DNA of 64,000 bases from JAZKID01 sp963714065 (GTDB lineage Bacteria > Pseudomonadota > Alphaproteobacteria > Rhizobiales > UBA4765). Position numbers and translations under genes: made by a program. The DNA is taken from positions 310,001-374,000 of the forward strand of contig OY970226.1 of the NCBI GenBank assembly GCA_963714065.1, in the 5' to 3' direction. This document shows positions 25,658 to 35,320 of this stretch, piece after piece; position 1 is the first letter of the stretch, and every line of letters begins with the position of its first letter. The notes below the pieces were generated by a model that had not been told where the DNA came from, made no database searches, and saw nothing but the letters and a program-made list of their open reading frames with translations.

Positions 25658-27526
25658 TCAAAGACGTGGAGAGGAAGCCGCATCGTCGAATTCGCCGCTA
25701 TGGACGGCAGCCAGCTCGGCGCCGACGGCGGAAATCTCGTTCTGAATGGCCCGCATTCTCGCCAAATTCTCGTTTGAGTTGTCCACGGTCAAATTATTTT
25801 TGATCTGTATGAGTTCTCGGTTCAGCTCCTTCTTGCGCTGATGAATGCTCAATATCTTTATGAAAGTGTCCTGGCTCTTTTTATCGTCATCGGCCTGGCT
25901 GAAAAAACGATAATTCTGCTTGCGGACATACTCGAACAGCCTTTGCGAGATTTCCTGCTGTCCCCGCTCGTCAAGGAAAGCCTGAATATCGGCTTGCGGT
26001 TCGTCGCCCTTTTCGTTCGTAAAAGCGAGGATGCTGTTGTGCAACGCCGCCAGTTCCGGATCCTCGAAATTGATCTGCGCGATTTCTTCCGTCTTGTCCC
26101 TGATAAATTCCGGATATCGAATGACAAAACACAGAAGCGTCGCCTCGATCAGCGGCCAGCGCGCTTTTCCGAGAATGGCGCTGGGTGTCATGAAGCGGCT
26201 TGTTCCTGCTTTCCTGTCGCCTTGCCGGACTTTCAATTCGGAATAGCTTCTTTGCGGCGGCGTAAACAGCCGCGACAAGCGCTCCCTGAATTCGCTTTCG
26301 TAATATTTCCGGACGACGGTATCGGGGATCACACGCGCAATATCATGCAAGCGCTTCTCCAGGGCAGCGCGCGCTTCGGGCGTGCGCAAATCGCGGTCGC
26401 GCGTTTCGCGCAACCATAACAGCGAGACCAGCGGTTGCGCCGCTGCCAGCACGCTCTCGAACGCCTCATTGCCGCGCTGGCGGACAAAATCGTCGGGATC
26501 GAGCCCCGCAGGCAGCAGCGCGAAGCTCAAGCTTTTTCCAGCCGCCAAATGCGGCAGGGCAACATCGATGGCACGCTCGGCGGCACGCAGGCCCGCCGCA
26601 TCCCCGTCGAAACAAAAGACCGGTGTATCCGCAAGCCGCCATAAAAGCCGCAGCTGGTCTTCCGTAAACGCCGTGCCGAGCGGCGCAACGGTATGCGCAT
26701 ATCCCGCCTGCGACAGCGTAATTGCGTCGATATAACCTTCCACGACGATCAGCCGTCCGGATGTATGCGCACTCGCACGCGCGCGATTGAGATTATAAAG
26801 CTGCGCGCCTTTATGAAACAGCGGCGTTTCCGGCGAATTGAGATATTTCGCCTGCACGTCTTTTGAAAGCGCACGGCCGCCGAAGGCGATCACCTGCCCG
26901 CGTGCATTCTGGATAGGAAATATCACACGGTCGCGGAAGCGGTCGTAAGGAATGGGAATATCGTCGCCGCCGATCAGCAGGCCCGCGGCAATCATGTCTT
27001 CGACCGCAACGCCCTTCCCACTTAAAAATTCCTTCAGCGCATGTTTGGAAGGCGGCGCATAGCCGATGCGGAATTCATTTTGCGTCTCGATTGTCAACTC
27101 GCGCTGCACGAGATAAGCGCGCGCCTCAAAGCCTGCCTGCTGGTGAAGCTGTGCCTCGAAAAATTTCGCAGCAATCTCGACGATCTCAATCAGGCTCTTC
27201 GCCCGCTCCTCGCGTTTGACCGCTTCGGGATCGGGTTTCGGCAGCTCAAGCCCCGCCTCTCCCGCAAGGCGCTCGACGGCCTCGGGAAAACTTAAACCCT
27301 CCACTTCCATGAGAAAGGTGAATTGATCGCCATGCTTGCTGGAAGAGAAACAGTGATAAAATCCTTTCTGGTCGTTGACATAGAAGGATGGCGTTTTCTC
27401 TTTATTGAAAGGCGATAGTCCGCGCCATTCGCGCCCCTGTTTTTTCAAGGCAACGCGTTTGCCCACCACCGCCGACACCGGCAGGCGGTTGCGGATTTCA
27501 TCGAGAAAGGAAGGCGAAAAGCGCAT
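25658..27526 (-). CDS. dnaG: DNA primase
   Basis: Synthesises RNA primers at the replication fork with DnaB helicase. 622 residues. The N-terminal CHC2-type domain has SPFN at 38-41 and HCFSS at 58-62, so three of the four usual zinc ligands are replaced (S38, N41, C59, S62); this form is, as I recall, usual in alphaproteobacteria. The TOPRIM domain shows GRLIVVEGYIDAI (catalytic glutamate) and FCFDGDAAGLRAAERA (DxD). The C-terminal helical part would bind DnaB. It precedes rpoD by 217 bases; rpsU is not between them. The 25442-25657 gap shows nothing I could identify. Confidence 0.96.
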   Translation of the reverse strand: MRFSPSFLDEIRNRLPVSAVVGKRVALKKQGREWRGLSPFNKEKTPSFYVNDQKGFYHCFSSSKHGDQFTFLMEVEGLSFPEAVERLAGEAGLELPKPDPEAVKREERAKSLIEIVEIAAKFFEAQLHQQAGFEARAYLVQRELTIETQNEFRIGYAPPSKHALKEFLSGKGVAVEDMIAAGLLIGGDDIPIPYDRFRDRVIFPIQNARGQVIAFGGRALSKDVQAKYLNSPETPLFHKGAQLYNLNRARASAHTSGRLIVVEGYIDAITLSQAGYAHTVAPLGTAFTEDQLRLLWRLADTPVFCFDGDAAGLRAAERAIDVALPHLAAGKSLSFALLPAGLDPDDFVRQRGNEAFESVLAAAQPLVSLLWLRETRDRDLRTPEARAALEKRLHDIARVIPDTVVRKYYESEFRERLSRLFTPPQRSYSELKVRQGDRKAGTSRFMTPSAILGKARWPLIEATLLCFVIRYPEFIRDKTEEIAQINFEDPELAALHNSILAFTNEKGDEPQADIQAFLDERGQQEISQRLFEYVRKQNYRFFSQADDDKKSQDTFIKILSIHQRKKELNRELIQIKNNLTVDNSNENLARMRAIQNEISAVGAELAAVHSGEFDDAASSPRL

Positions 27527-27598
27527 GGGATACCAGCATAGCCTTATTGCTATTTAATGGGAAGCAGACCTAACAAGCAGACTTAAAAGGAGAATCTT

Positions 27599-27862
27599 AT
27601 GCTAAATAAATCGGTCATTTTTGCAGCCGCCCTTCTGGCAGCCGGTCTTTTCTCAGCCCCTGCCGATGCCAGGAACCATGGCACAAAAACCAGCCTTTCA
27701 GCTTCGGCTCATCATCGCAATGCTGATATGCATACAGGCTCTCTAAAGCATATGAAACATGAACCTTATGGCTGGAATCAGGGGCGAAAGCGCGGCTGGC
27801 ATTGCAGCATGAGCAGCAAAGGATGCATGCCTCCGGGATATCGTAAACATTACAGGTACTGA
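27599..27862 (+). CDS. Small secreted basic, histidine-rich protein
   Basis: 87 residues with a clear Sec signal peptide (LNKSVIFAAALLAAGLFSAP, cleavage near ADA). The mature part is rich in H, K, R, G and W, with two cysteines in WHCSMSSKGCMPPGY that may form a disulfide, and a basic tail RKHYRY. AAAAGGAG precedes the ATG. No family recognised; histidine and methionine content suggests possible metal binding, which is inference. Divergent from dnaG and convergent with pepA. Confidence 0.75.
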   Translation: MLNKSVIFAAALLAAGLFSAPADARNHGTKTSLSASAHHRNADMHTGSLKHMKHEPYGWNQGRKRGWHCSMSSKGCMPPGYRKHYRY

Positions 27863-27877
27863 CCCCAAAAGCGCGCC

Positions 27878-29374
27878 TTATCCTTCGTAATTTTCCGCGA
27901 CGAAATGATTGAGCAGGCGCACGCCAAAACCGGGGCCCCAGCTTTTATTGATATCCGACACGTTCGCGCCTAACCCCATGCCCGCGATATCGAGATGCGC
28001 CCACGGCACATCGTTGACAAAACGCTTCAGAAATTGCGCAGCCGTAATCGAGCCCGCATAGCGCCCGCCGCTATTCTTCATATCGGCGAATTTCGAATTG
28101 ATGATCTTGTCGTATTCGTCGTTCAGGGGCAGTTGCCAGAGCCTTTCGCCCGTTGCCTTGCCGGCCTCAAACAAGCGTTGCGCTAGCTTGTCATTGTTTG
28201 AAAACAGGCCCGCATGCCCCTGCCCCAGCGCAACCAGGATCGCGCCCGTCAATGTTGCCAGATCGACCATGATCTGGGGCTTGTATTTATCCTGCGTATA
28301 CCAGAGCGCATCGGCCAGCACGAGGCGGCCTTCGGCATCCGTGTTGATGATCTCGACCGTCTGGCCAGACATCGACTTCACGATATCGCCGGGGCGTTGC
28401 GCGTTACCGTCTGGCATGTTCTCGACAAGACCGACGACGCCGATGACATTGGCGCGCGCCTTGCGGGTTGCAAGCGCATGCATCAGGCCGACAACGGCGG
28501 CAGCTCCCGCCATGTCGCCTTTCATCTCTTCCATTCTGTCGGCCGGCTTGATGGAAATGCCGCCGGAATTGAACACCACGCCCTTGCCGACAAAAGCGAT
28601 GGGTTTTGCGTTCTTCGCACCGTTGCGCCATTCCATGACGACAAGGCGCGACGGCCGCGTTGAGCCCTGCCCCACACCCAGCAGCGCGCGCATGCCGAGC
28701 TTGCTCATTTCTTTCTCGGTCAGCACGCTGACTTTCACGCCGCGGCGGCTGAGTTTTTTGCACTCCCCGGCAAATTCGATGGGACCCAGATCGTTCGGCG
28801 GCAGGTTGACGAGCTCGCGCGCGATATCCACGCCTTCGGCGACAGCCTCGATGACATCGCCGCGCTTTTTTGCTTGCGCGGCGCCTTCGCAAAGCACGGT
28901 CAAACGCTTCAGCTCGCGCTCGTCCTTGTTCCTTGTTTTCGTTTTGTAATGCTCGAAGCGATAGCCGGCGAGGCGCGCACCAAGCGCAAGATCGATCGCG
29001 CGCGCAACTTTCAGCGCGGCGCCGGGCACTTCGGCGAGCACGAAAGCTTCCGTCACGCCCTTGCCGCTTAAATGGCTCGCGATGCGCCCGCCGAGATTGA
29101 GCCAGTCGATCTCCGTCATCTCCGACAGTTTGCCGAGCCCCATGACGACGACGAGATCGAGCTTCACGCCTTGCGGCAGCAGGATATCGAGCGACGTGCT
29201 GCGCTTGCCCTTGAAATTGGCGACGGAAATCGTGCGCGAAATCAGCCTATCTGTTTTTTTATCGAGAGCGGCCGCCGTTTTGCCAAAAGCGAGTTTGTCG
29301 TCGGTCAGAATGACAAGCGCACCGTCTTTCGGCAGGAACGGCGACACAAATTCTAGTTTTACGGCGGCGGACAT
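27878..29374 (-). CDS. pepA: Leucyl aminopeptidase (cytosol aminopeptidase, M17)
   Basis: Hexameric dizinc/manganese exopeptidase that removes N-terminal residues from peptides. 498 residues, standard length. Catalytic domain signature NTDAEGRL occurs near residue 340, preceded by the metal/lysine region VGKGVVFNSGGISIKP and KGDMAGAAAVVG. The N-terminal macro-like domain is also full length. It is transcribed divergently from lptF, the arrangement seen in many proteobacteria. A ggag-like stretch precedes the ATG. Confidence 0.97.
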   Translation of the reverse strand: MSAAVKLEFVSPFLPKDGALVILTDDKLAFGKTAAALDKKTDRLISRTISVANFKGKRSTSLDILLPQGVKLDLVVVMGLGKLSEMTEIDWLNLGGRIASHLSGKGVTEAFVLAEVPGAALKVARAIDLALGARLAGYRFEHYKTKTRNKDERELKRLTVLCEGAAQAKKRGDVIEAVAEGVDIARELVNLPPNDLGPIEFAGECKKLSRRGVKVSVLTEKEMSKLGMRALLGVGQGSTRPSRLVVMEWRNGAKNAKPIAFVGKGVVFNSGGISIKPADRMEEMKGDMAGAAAVVGLMHALATRKARANVIGVVGLVENMPDGNAQRPGDIVKSMSGQTVEIINTDAEGRLVLADALWYTQDKYKPQIMVDLATLTGAILVALGQGHAGLFSNNDKLAQRLFEAGKATGERLWQLPLNDEYDKIINSKFADMKNSGGRYAGSITAAQFLKRFVNDVPWAHLDIAGMGLGANVSDINKSWGPGFGVRLLNHFVAENYEG

Positions 29375-29528
29375 GACAACTCCTCAATCGGGATAAAGAT
29401 GAAAAGAACCATACAATATAAAAGACTGCATTTTGCAATCGATTTTCGCTTTCTTTCGTACCCTCAAAGGATCTGATGGGGTGATATACGCGGCAAAATA
29501 CTGTATGCGTTGCCTGTTGGATTCTTTT

Positions 29529-30668
29529 ATGCCGATCATAGACCGCTACATATTCCGCCAGTCCCTCGTTTCCTTCCTGATCGTCCTCGGCGCGCTGACG
29601 ATGATCGTGTGGATGGCGACGGCGCTGCGCCAGCTCGATGTCATCACGGCACAGCAGCAGACGATCAAGATCTTTTTCGTTATTACCATGCTCGCGCTGC
29701 CTATGCTGGTTTTGCACATCGCACCTTTTGCGCTGTTCATCGGCAATCTTTTCGTTCTCAACAAGCTGGGCGGCGACAGTGAACTGATCGTGCTTTCCTC
29801 GTCCGGCCATTCCGAAAAACAGCTTCTTCGCCCCTTCCTCGTTCTGGCCCTTATGGTGGCGCTTGCAGGCTGGTCGCTGTCGCTGAGCGTCGTGCCCGCC
29901 TCCTTGCGCGAACTGCGCCATTACACAACGAATGTGAAAGCCGATCTTCTCGGCACCATCATTCAGCCCGGAAAATTCACTTCGATCGATAACGGTCTAA
30001 CCTTCCATGTCCGCGATCGCACTACGAACGGCGTGCTGCTTGGCGTCTTTGTCAATGACAGGCGAGACCCAGAAACGGAAATTACCTATCTGAGTTCGAG
30101 AGGTCTTATTATCCGCACGGCAGAAGGCACTTTCTTGATCCTGGAAAAAGGGCAAATCATTCGCCGCAACAAGGGTAAGGATTTCGGATCGATCACAACC
30201 TTCGACCGCAATGCGTTCAACCTCAGCGCTTTCATGGGTGAAGTTGCCTTCACCGAATTCACGCCAAGCGAGCGCTTTACGTCCGAACTGTTTCATCCCG
30301 AAAACATTCCCAATTCCACGCCGCGTTTCCTGAGCCGCGCGCGGGCCGAGCTGCACGACCGTTTTGCAAGCCCGCTTTACTCGATTGCTTTCATAATGAT
30401 CGCTTTTGCGGCATTGGGACGCGCACAAACCACCCGCCATAACCGCACGCGGGCCGTTTATGTCGCCATCGTCGCTGCCGTATTATTACGTGTGCTTGGC
30501 TTCGGCATGTCGGGTTTGACCCAGCATTCGGCGCTCGCCGCACCGCTTATTTACTTCGTACCGCTCGCCGGAATTGCAGGCGCGATCATATTCGGTCCGT
30601 TTAAAAACACACCACAACTCTCATTGCTTTCCTTTCTGGAGCGGCAAAAAATGTTGAAGGCGGCTTAA
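29529..30668 (+). CDS. lptF: LPS export ABC transporter permease LptF
   Basis: 379 residues from the ATG giving MPIIDRYIFRQ, the expected N-terminus. Membrane helices at about 15-35, 55-75, 100-120, then a periplasmic beta-jellyroll domain (about 130-265, with TTNGVLLGVFVNDRR) and three C-terminal helices. With LptG and LptB it extracts LPS from the inner membrane and passes it to LptC. First gene of the operon lptF-lptG-lptD-surA-pdxA-ksgA. Confidence 0.95.
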   Translation: MPIIDRYIFRQSLVSFLIVLGALTMIVWMATALRQLDVITAQQQTIKIFFVITMLALPMLVLHIAPFALFIGNLFVLNKLGGDSELIVLSSSGHSEKQLLRPFLVLALMVALAGWSLSLSVVPASLRELRHYTTNVKADLLGTIIQPGKFTSIDNGLTFHVRDRTTNGVLLGVFVNDRRDPETEITYLSSRGLIIRTAEGTFLILEKGQIIRRNKGKDFGSITTFDRNAFNLSAFMGEVAFTEFTPSERFTSELFHPENIPNSTPRFLSRARAELHDRFASPLYSIAFIMIAFAALGRAQTTRHNRTRAVYVAIVAAVLLRVLGFGMSGLTQHSALAAPLIYFVPLAGIAGAIIFGPFKNTPQLSLLSFLERQKMLKAA

Positions 30669-30671
30669 AGC

Positions 30672-31769
30672 ATGCTCGGCAAAACATTTTCCTTTTACCT
30701 GACGCGACGCTTTTTCGCCTCGATCATGATCGTGTTCTTCACCTGCTTAGGCCTGATCCTGCTTGTCGATTTCGCCGAGCTGCTGCGGCGCACATCCGAT
30801 CTTGCGGGCATCGGCATTACCGATGTCGTGGGTCTCGCCCTGCTCCGTCTGCCGACATTTACCGAGCAGATGTTTCCTTTCGCCGTGCTGTTCGGCACCA
30901 TGGGTGCGCTGCTGCGTCTGTCGCAGCGTCTCGAACTTGTGATCGTACGAGCGGCGGGCCTCTCGGTCTGGCAATTCCTGCTGCCGGGAATTCTCGTGGC
31001 ATTGGCCATCGGCATGTTCAGCACGCTGGTTTACAACCCGCTCGCCGCCCAAACGCGCGAGCATGCCGATCGCATCGAAGCCGAGCTGTTTGGCCAGAAA
31101 AATCTCGGCGGTCCCGTTCAGACAACCTCGGCCGGCGCCTGGATCAGGCAACAGGGCAAGGACGGCCAATTCATTCTCAACGCGCTCAATGCATTGAACG
31201 GCGGCCTTGAGTTGCTGGGTGTCACGATTCACGTTTTCGACAAGGATGGCACCTTCATATCCCGCCTGGATGCCAGGAAAGCCCTGCTCAAGGACGGGTT
31301 TTGGGAGTTGCAGGATAGCGTTCTGACCGCAAAGGACGGCAGTCCCGAACATTATTCTGTGTATCAGCTACCCACGAATCTGACCGCCGAGCAGGTGCGC
31401 GAAAGCTTTGCCAGCATTGAAACCATCTCCTTCTTCGAACTGCCGGGCTTTATCGGACTATCGGAGAAGGCGGGCCTGCCTGCGACCAAACTCCGCCTGC
31501 AATATCAAACACTTATGGCCCGCCCCTGGCTTCTGGTCGGCATGGTGCTGATCGCGGCCACGGTGTCGTTAAGGCTATTTCGATTTGGCCACGTATTGCC
31601 GATGATTCTGGGTGGTATTGGCGCGGGCTTTCTGCTTTATCTAACCCTTGAAATCGCTAAGCAATTAGGTCGGTCGGGGCTGATCGGTGTCGTCTTCGCC
31701 GCATGGGTGCCTGTTATTGTCGCAATGTTAACTGGACTTACAATACTCCTGCATCAGGAGGACGGGTAA
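30672..31769 (+). CDS. lptG: LPS export ABC transporter permease LptG
   Basis: 365 residues, same architecture as LptF: N-terminal helices with TRRFFASIMIVFFTCLGLIL, the cytosolic loop before RLPTFTEQMFPFAVLFGTMGAL, the periplasmic jellyroll (about 125-260) and C-terminal helices. Starts three bases after the lptF stop and overlaps lptD by one base (TAATG). Confidence 0.95.
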   Translation: MLGKTFSFYLTRRFFASIMIVFFTCLGLILLVDFAELLRRTSDLAGIGITDVVGLALLRLPTFTEQMFPFAVLFGTMGALLRLSQRLELVIVRAAGLSVWQFLLPGILVALAIGMFSTLVYNPLAAQTREHADRIEAELFGQKNLGGPVQTTSAGAWIRQQGKDGQFILNALNALNGGLELLGVTIHVFDKDGTFISRLDARKALLKDGFWELQDSVLTAKDGSPEHYSVYQLPTNLTAEQVRESFASIETISFFELPGFIGLSEKAGLPATKLRLQYQTLMARPWLLVGMVLIAATVSLRLFRFGHVLPMILGGIGAGFLLYLTLEIAKQLGRSGLIGVVFAAWVPVIVAMLTGLTILLHQEDG

Positions 31770-34261
31770 TGCGTACTTCCCTCAAGGGTTCTTCCCAGGG
31801 AAGCGTCCCGCCTGAAAAGGTTGCATATAGCCGGCCGGCCCGCTCATGGCGGGCGGTTGCCGGTTTATGCGCGCTTGTCTTCGCGGCTCTCCCAAGCGGC
31901 GAGACGCTGGCACAAGCCACCAACCCTTTCCCCAATGCTCAGAACGATCCGAATGCGCAGATGCTGTTGCAGGCGGACGAGCTGACCACCAACAACGACA
32001 GCAAGACCGTTACCGCCGCCGGTAATGTGCAGATCTTTTACAACGGCTATCATGTGGTGGCGCGACGCATCGTCTACAACAAGACGACAAAGCGCGTGCT
32101 CGCCACCGGCGACGTGCGCGTTACCGATCCCATCGGCAACGTCTATTTCGGCGAAAGCGTAGATTTGACAGAAAATTTCAGCGACGGCTTCCTGCGCAGC
32201 CTCCGCCTCGAGCGCATCGACCGCACGCATTTCGCAGCCAACTCGGCCGAGCGGCGCGACAGTAATATCACCATCTTCAACCGCGGCGTTTACACGGCCT
32301 GCGAACCTTGCAAGGAGCATCCCGAAAAGCCGCCGTTATGGCAGGTGAAAGCCGCACGCGTCATTTCCGACCAGAAAGAACAGATGGTCTATTTCGAAGA
32401 TGCCACCATCGAACTGTTCGGCATGCCCGTCGCCTACCTGCCCTATTTCTGGACGCCCGACAGCACGGTGAAGCGCAAGAGCGGCTTTTTGTCGCCGGAT
32501 TTTCGCTACAATCAGCGCATCGGCCAGGGCATCAGCACGCCTTACTATTTTGCGCTGTCTCCGTTTTACGACTTGACCTTCACGCCGACTTTTTACAATC
32601 CGCAGGGCGCGCATTTCGATTTCCTGTGGCGGCAAGCACTGCCCAATGGCGGGTACACGCTGCGCGGCACGGGCATTTATCAACTCGACCCCACCGCTAT
32701 CGGCGGCCCTGCCGATCCCGCCAACCAGGACTGGCGCGGTTCATTACAGAGCACAGGCCGTTTCCTGCTCACCGATAAATGGACGCTGGGCTGGGATGTC
32801 TCCGTCGAAAGCGATCCGCGCTATCTGAAGGATTACGGCTATGCGCCGCTCAGCGCCACCGAGCGCGTATCCACGCTCTACTTGCAGGGTAAGGGGGAGC
32901 GCAGCTTCTTCGATGCGCGCGCCTATTACTTCCGCGATCTTGTCGATACCAACACGGATCCGCGCGAGCGCCAGGACATCCAGCCCTTTGTCGGGCCTGT
33001 GATCGATTACAACACGGCGATGGCCGATCCTCATTTCGGCGGCGAGTTCAAGATCGATGCCAACCTCACCCATATTACGCGCGAAGAACAGCTATCCTAT
33101 ACTTTCGATCCTCCCGGCCCCGCGGCGACGCGTTATCTCACACCCGGTTTTGCCGGCGATTACACGCGCCTCTCCATGCAGGCCGGATGGCGCAAAACAT
33201 TTACCGATCCGATCGGCCAGCGCATCACGCCGTTCTGGTCGGTGCGGGGCGATGCGTATTATTATGATGTCGCCAACACATCGCCTTATATTGATGATTA
33301 TAGCATGAGCGTCAGCATCACAAATCCGGACCCTGCGCGCCCGGTACCGCTGAGCACCGTCATTCCAAGCCTCCTTGCCAATGAAGGCGATGTGAATTTC
33401 CGCGGCATGCCTGCGGCCGGCGTCGATTACCGTTATCCTTTCATCGCCACCACCGGCACGGATACGCATATCATCGAGCCTATCGTGCAGCTGATTTTCC
33501 GCCCCGACGAGCAGCAGATCGGCAACATCCCGAACGAGGATGCGCATAGCCTCGTCTTCGACGACACCACCCTCTTCGATACAGACAAGTTTTCCGGCTA
33601 CGACCGCATGGAAGGCGGCTCGCGCGTGAACGCGGGCGTGCAATATACATTCCAGGCACAGGACGGTTTCAAGACAAGCGCGCTGTTCGGCCAGTCCTAC
33701 CAGATCGGCGGCCTGAACTCGTTTGCGCAAGGCGGGCTCGATCTCAACGGAACCGGGTTCGATTCAGGTCTTGAGACCGACCGCTCCGATTACGTGGCAC
33801 GGCTTTACATGCAGCCGAACAAAAACAGCGATATATCGGCGCGCTTCCGCTTCGACGAAGACGATTTCTCGCTTGAGCGTTTCGAATTCGACGGACGCTT
33901 CTACTACGGTCCTCTTTTCACTTCCGCAGCCTATGTGCGGCGTACGGCGCAGCCGGATCTGGGCATCACCACGCCGCTTGAAGAAGTGACGGGCCTTGTC
34001 AGCTATGCCCTGAACGACACATGGTCGGTTTATGCCGGCGGCCGTTACTCGCTGCAGAATGCCGCCTTCAGCGCCGATCCGGGCTGGGTCAGCAACCAGG
34101 TCGGCGTACGTTACACCGACGAGTGCTTCACCGTTTCGCTCGACTACACCAATATTTATAAGAATTACGGCGACATCGAAGCGCAACAGCAGCTCATGCT
34201 GCGCTTCAACCTGCGCACGCTCGGCGACGGCCAGATCCGCACGAAGCTGAGCGGGACTTGA
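31769..34261 (+). CDS. lptD: LPS-assembly protein LptD
   Basis: Outer-membrane translocon that, with LptE, inserts LPS into the outer leaflet. 830 residues. An N-terminal targeting segment with a hydrophobic stretch (WRAVAGLCALVFAALPSGET) follows an unusually long basic leader of about 30 residues. The OstA beta-jellyroll (about 65-160, MLLQADELTTNNDSKTVTAA) is followed by the barrel domain with SGFLSPDFRYNQRIGQGIST and many aromatic beta strands up to the C-terminal RTLGDGQIRTKLSGT. Cysteines near 175-180 (ACEPCKEHP) fit the family. Start overlaps the lptG stop. Confidence 0.94.
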   Translation: MRTSLKGSSQGSVPPEKVAYSRPARSWRAVAGLCALVFAALPSGETLAQATNPFPNAQNDPNAQMLLQADELTTNNDSKTVTAAGNVQIFYNGYHVVARRIVYNKTTKRVLATGDVRVTDPIGNVYFGESVDLTENFSDGFLRSLRLERIDRTHFAANSAERRDSNITIFNRGVYTACEPCKEHPEKPPLWQVKAARVISDQKEQMVYFEDATIELFGMPVAYLPYFWTPDSTVKRKSGFLSPDFRYNQRIGQGISTPYYFALSPFYDLTFTPTFYNPQGAHFDFLWRQALPNGGYTLRGTGIYQLDPTAIGGPADPANQDWRGSLQSTGRFLLTDKWTLGWDVSVESDPRYLKDYGYAPLSATERVSTLYLQGKGERSFFDARAYYFRDLVDTNTDPRERQDIQPFVGPVIDYNTAMADPHFGGEFKIDANLTHITREEQLSYTFDPPGPAATRYLTPGFAGDYTRLSMQAGWRKTFTDPIGQRITPFWSVRGDAYYYDVANTSPYIDDYSMSVSITNPDPARPVPLSTVIPSLLANEGDVNFRGMPAAGVDYRYPFIATTGTDTHIIEPIVQLIFRPDEQQIGNIPNEDAHSLVFDDTTLFDTDKFSGYDRMEGGSRVNAGVQYTFQAQDGFKTSALFGQSYQIGGLNSFAQGGLDLNGTGFDSGLETDRSDYVARLYMQPNKNSDISARFRFDEDDFSLERFEFDGRFYYGPLFTSAAYVRRTAQPDLGITTPLEEVTGLVSYALNDTWSVYAGGRYSLQNAAFSADPGWVSNQVGVRYTDECFTVSLDYTNIYKNYGDIEAQQQLMLRFNLRTLGDGQIRTKLSGT

Positions 34262-34276
34262 GAATTAACACAATAC

Positions 34277-34417
34277 GTCATGCTCGGACTTGTTCCGAGC
34301 ATCTTAAAATAAAAGACCGATCCTCGGGACAAGCCCGAGGATGACGATAAAGGGGAGATCCTTCGCGGAGTTTACACTCGGACATGCCGGAGGCATGATC
34401 CGGGTGCTCAGGATGAC
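34277..34417. repeat. Cluster of palindromic repeats, copies 6-8
   Basis: Copy 6 (34277-34305, arms TGCTCGGA/TCCGAGCA), copy 7 inverted (34319-34345, CCTCGGGACAAGCCCGAGG), and a longer composite copy 8 (34356-34417) that begins GATCCTTCGCGG, contains the hairpin CATGCC-GGA-GGCATG and ends CTCAGGATGAC. They fill the lptD-surA gap; the last ends five bases before the surA ATG and its AGGA is the only ribosome-binding candidate. Confidence 0.8.
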
Positions 34418-34422
34418 ATTGA

Positions 34423-35316
34423 ATGTTTAGATATTTCTCTTTTTTAATTCTTCTTGCCCTTGCCTTTCCTGCCCATGCGGAAGGCATTGCCGTAACCGTA
34501 AGCGGACAGGTCGTATCCGATTTCGATGTGCAGCAGCGCCAGAAATTGCTGGCGCTGGCGAATAAGGGTTCGCGCAAGGAAGCGCTGGATGAGCTGATCG
34601 ACGAACGCCTGAAACTTCAGGAAGCGCAGAAACTGAAGATTGATATTTCCGAATCGCAGGTCGACGATACCTTCGCCAAGATCGCCAAGCGCTCGAACCT
34701 GTCATCGGAAGATTTTACCCGCGCCATGAGTTCGCGCGGCGTCGAGGCAAAAACTCTCCGCGACCGTTTGCGCGCCGAAATCGCCTGGCAGGGTGTGGTG
34801 CGCATCAGGGCGCGCACCGCCATGAATGTGCGCGAGCAGGATGTCATCGAAGCGCTGAAGAAAAAAGGCAAAGATCCGGATACGATCAAGTCTTACGAAT
34901 ACGGCATCATGCAGGCGATGGTCTTCGCACCGAAAGGGTCAGGGCCGTCTGCCAGCAGCCGCGGCAAGGCGGAAGCGTTCCGTAACAGCATCAAGGATTG
35001 CGCCACCGCCAAGCAACGGGCGCAGACCTTTACCGATGCCGCAGTGCGCGATCCCGTGCGGCGCAGCGGCAACGATATCAGTGCGGGTCTGAACGAGTTG
35101 CTCGAAAAAACGCCTGTCGGCGGCACCACGCCTGTGCAGCCGGCCGAAAACGGTTTCGAGTTCATGATCGTCTGCGAGAAAAAACCGATTTCCGGCACCG
35201 ACGGCGCCAAGGCGCAGATGCGTGCCGAACTGATGAACAAGGAAGTCGCTCTCGCTTCCGAACGCCTTCTGCGTGAATTGCGACAGAAAGCCACCATCGA
35301 TTACAAGAAGAAGTAA
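34423..35316 (+). CDS. surA: SurA-like periplasmic chaperone (SurA N-terminal domain)
   Basis: 297 residues with signal peptide (FRYFSFLILLALAFPAHA). The next 130 residues fit the SurA N-terminal chaperone fold: IAVTVSGQVVSDFDVQQRQ, EALDELIDERLKLQEAQKLK, VDDTFAKIAKRSNLS. The remainder is too short and lacks a clear parvulin signature, so peptidyl-prolyl isomerase activity is doubtful; the C-terminal NKEVALASERLLRELRQKATIDYK is the usual SurA end. It should escort outer-membrane proteins, including LptD encoded upstream. The ribosome binding site appears to come from a palindromic repeat. Confidence 0.85.
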   Translation: MFRYFSFLILLALAFPAHAEGIAVTVSGQVVSDFDVQQRQKLLALANKGSRKEALDELIDERLKLQEAQKLKIDISESQVDDTFAKIAKRSNLSSEDFTRAMSSRGVEAKTLRDRLRAEIAWQGVVRIRARTAMNVREQDVIEALKKKGKDPDTIKSYEYGIMQAMVFAPKGSGPSASSRGKAEAFRNSIKDCATAKQRAQTFTDAAVRDPVRRSGNDISAGLNELLEKTPVGGTTPVQPAENGFEFMIVCEKKPISGTDGAKAQMRAELMNKEVALASERLLRELRQKATIDYKKK

Positions 35317-35320
35317 TGGC

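Noticed and set aside
25658..27526. DnaG lacks three of the four canonical zinc ligands
   Set aside because: The SPFN...HCFSS form is, as I recall, normal in alphaproteobacterial primases.
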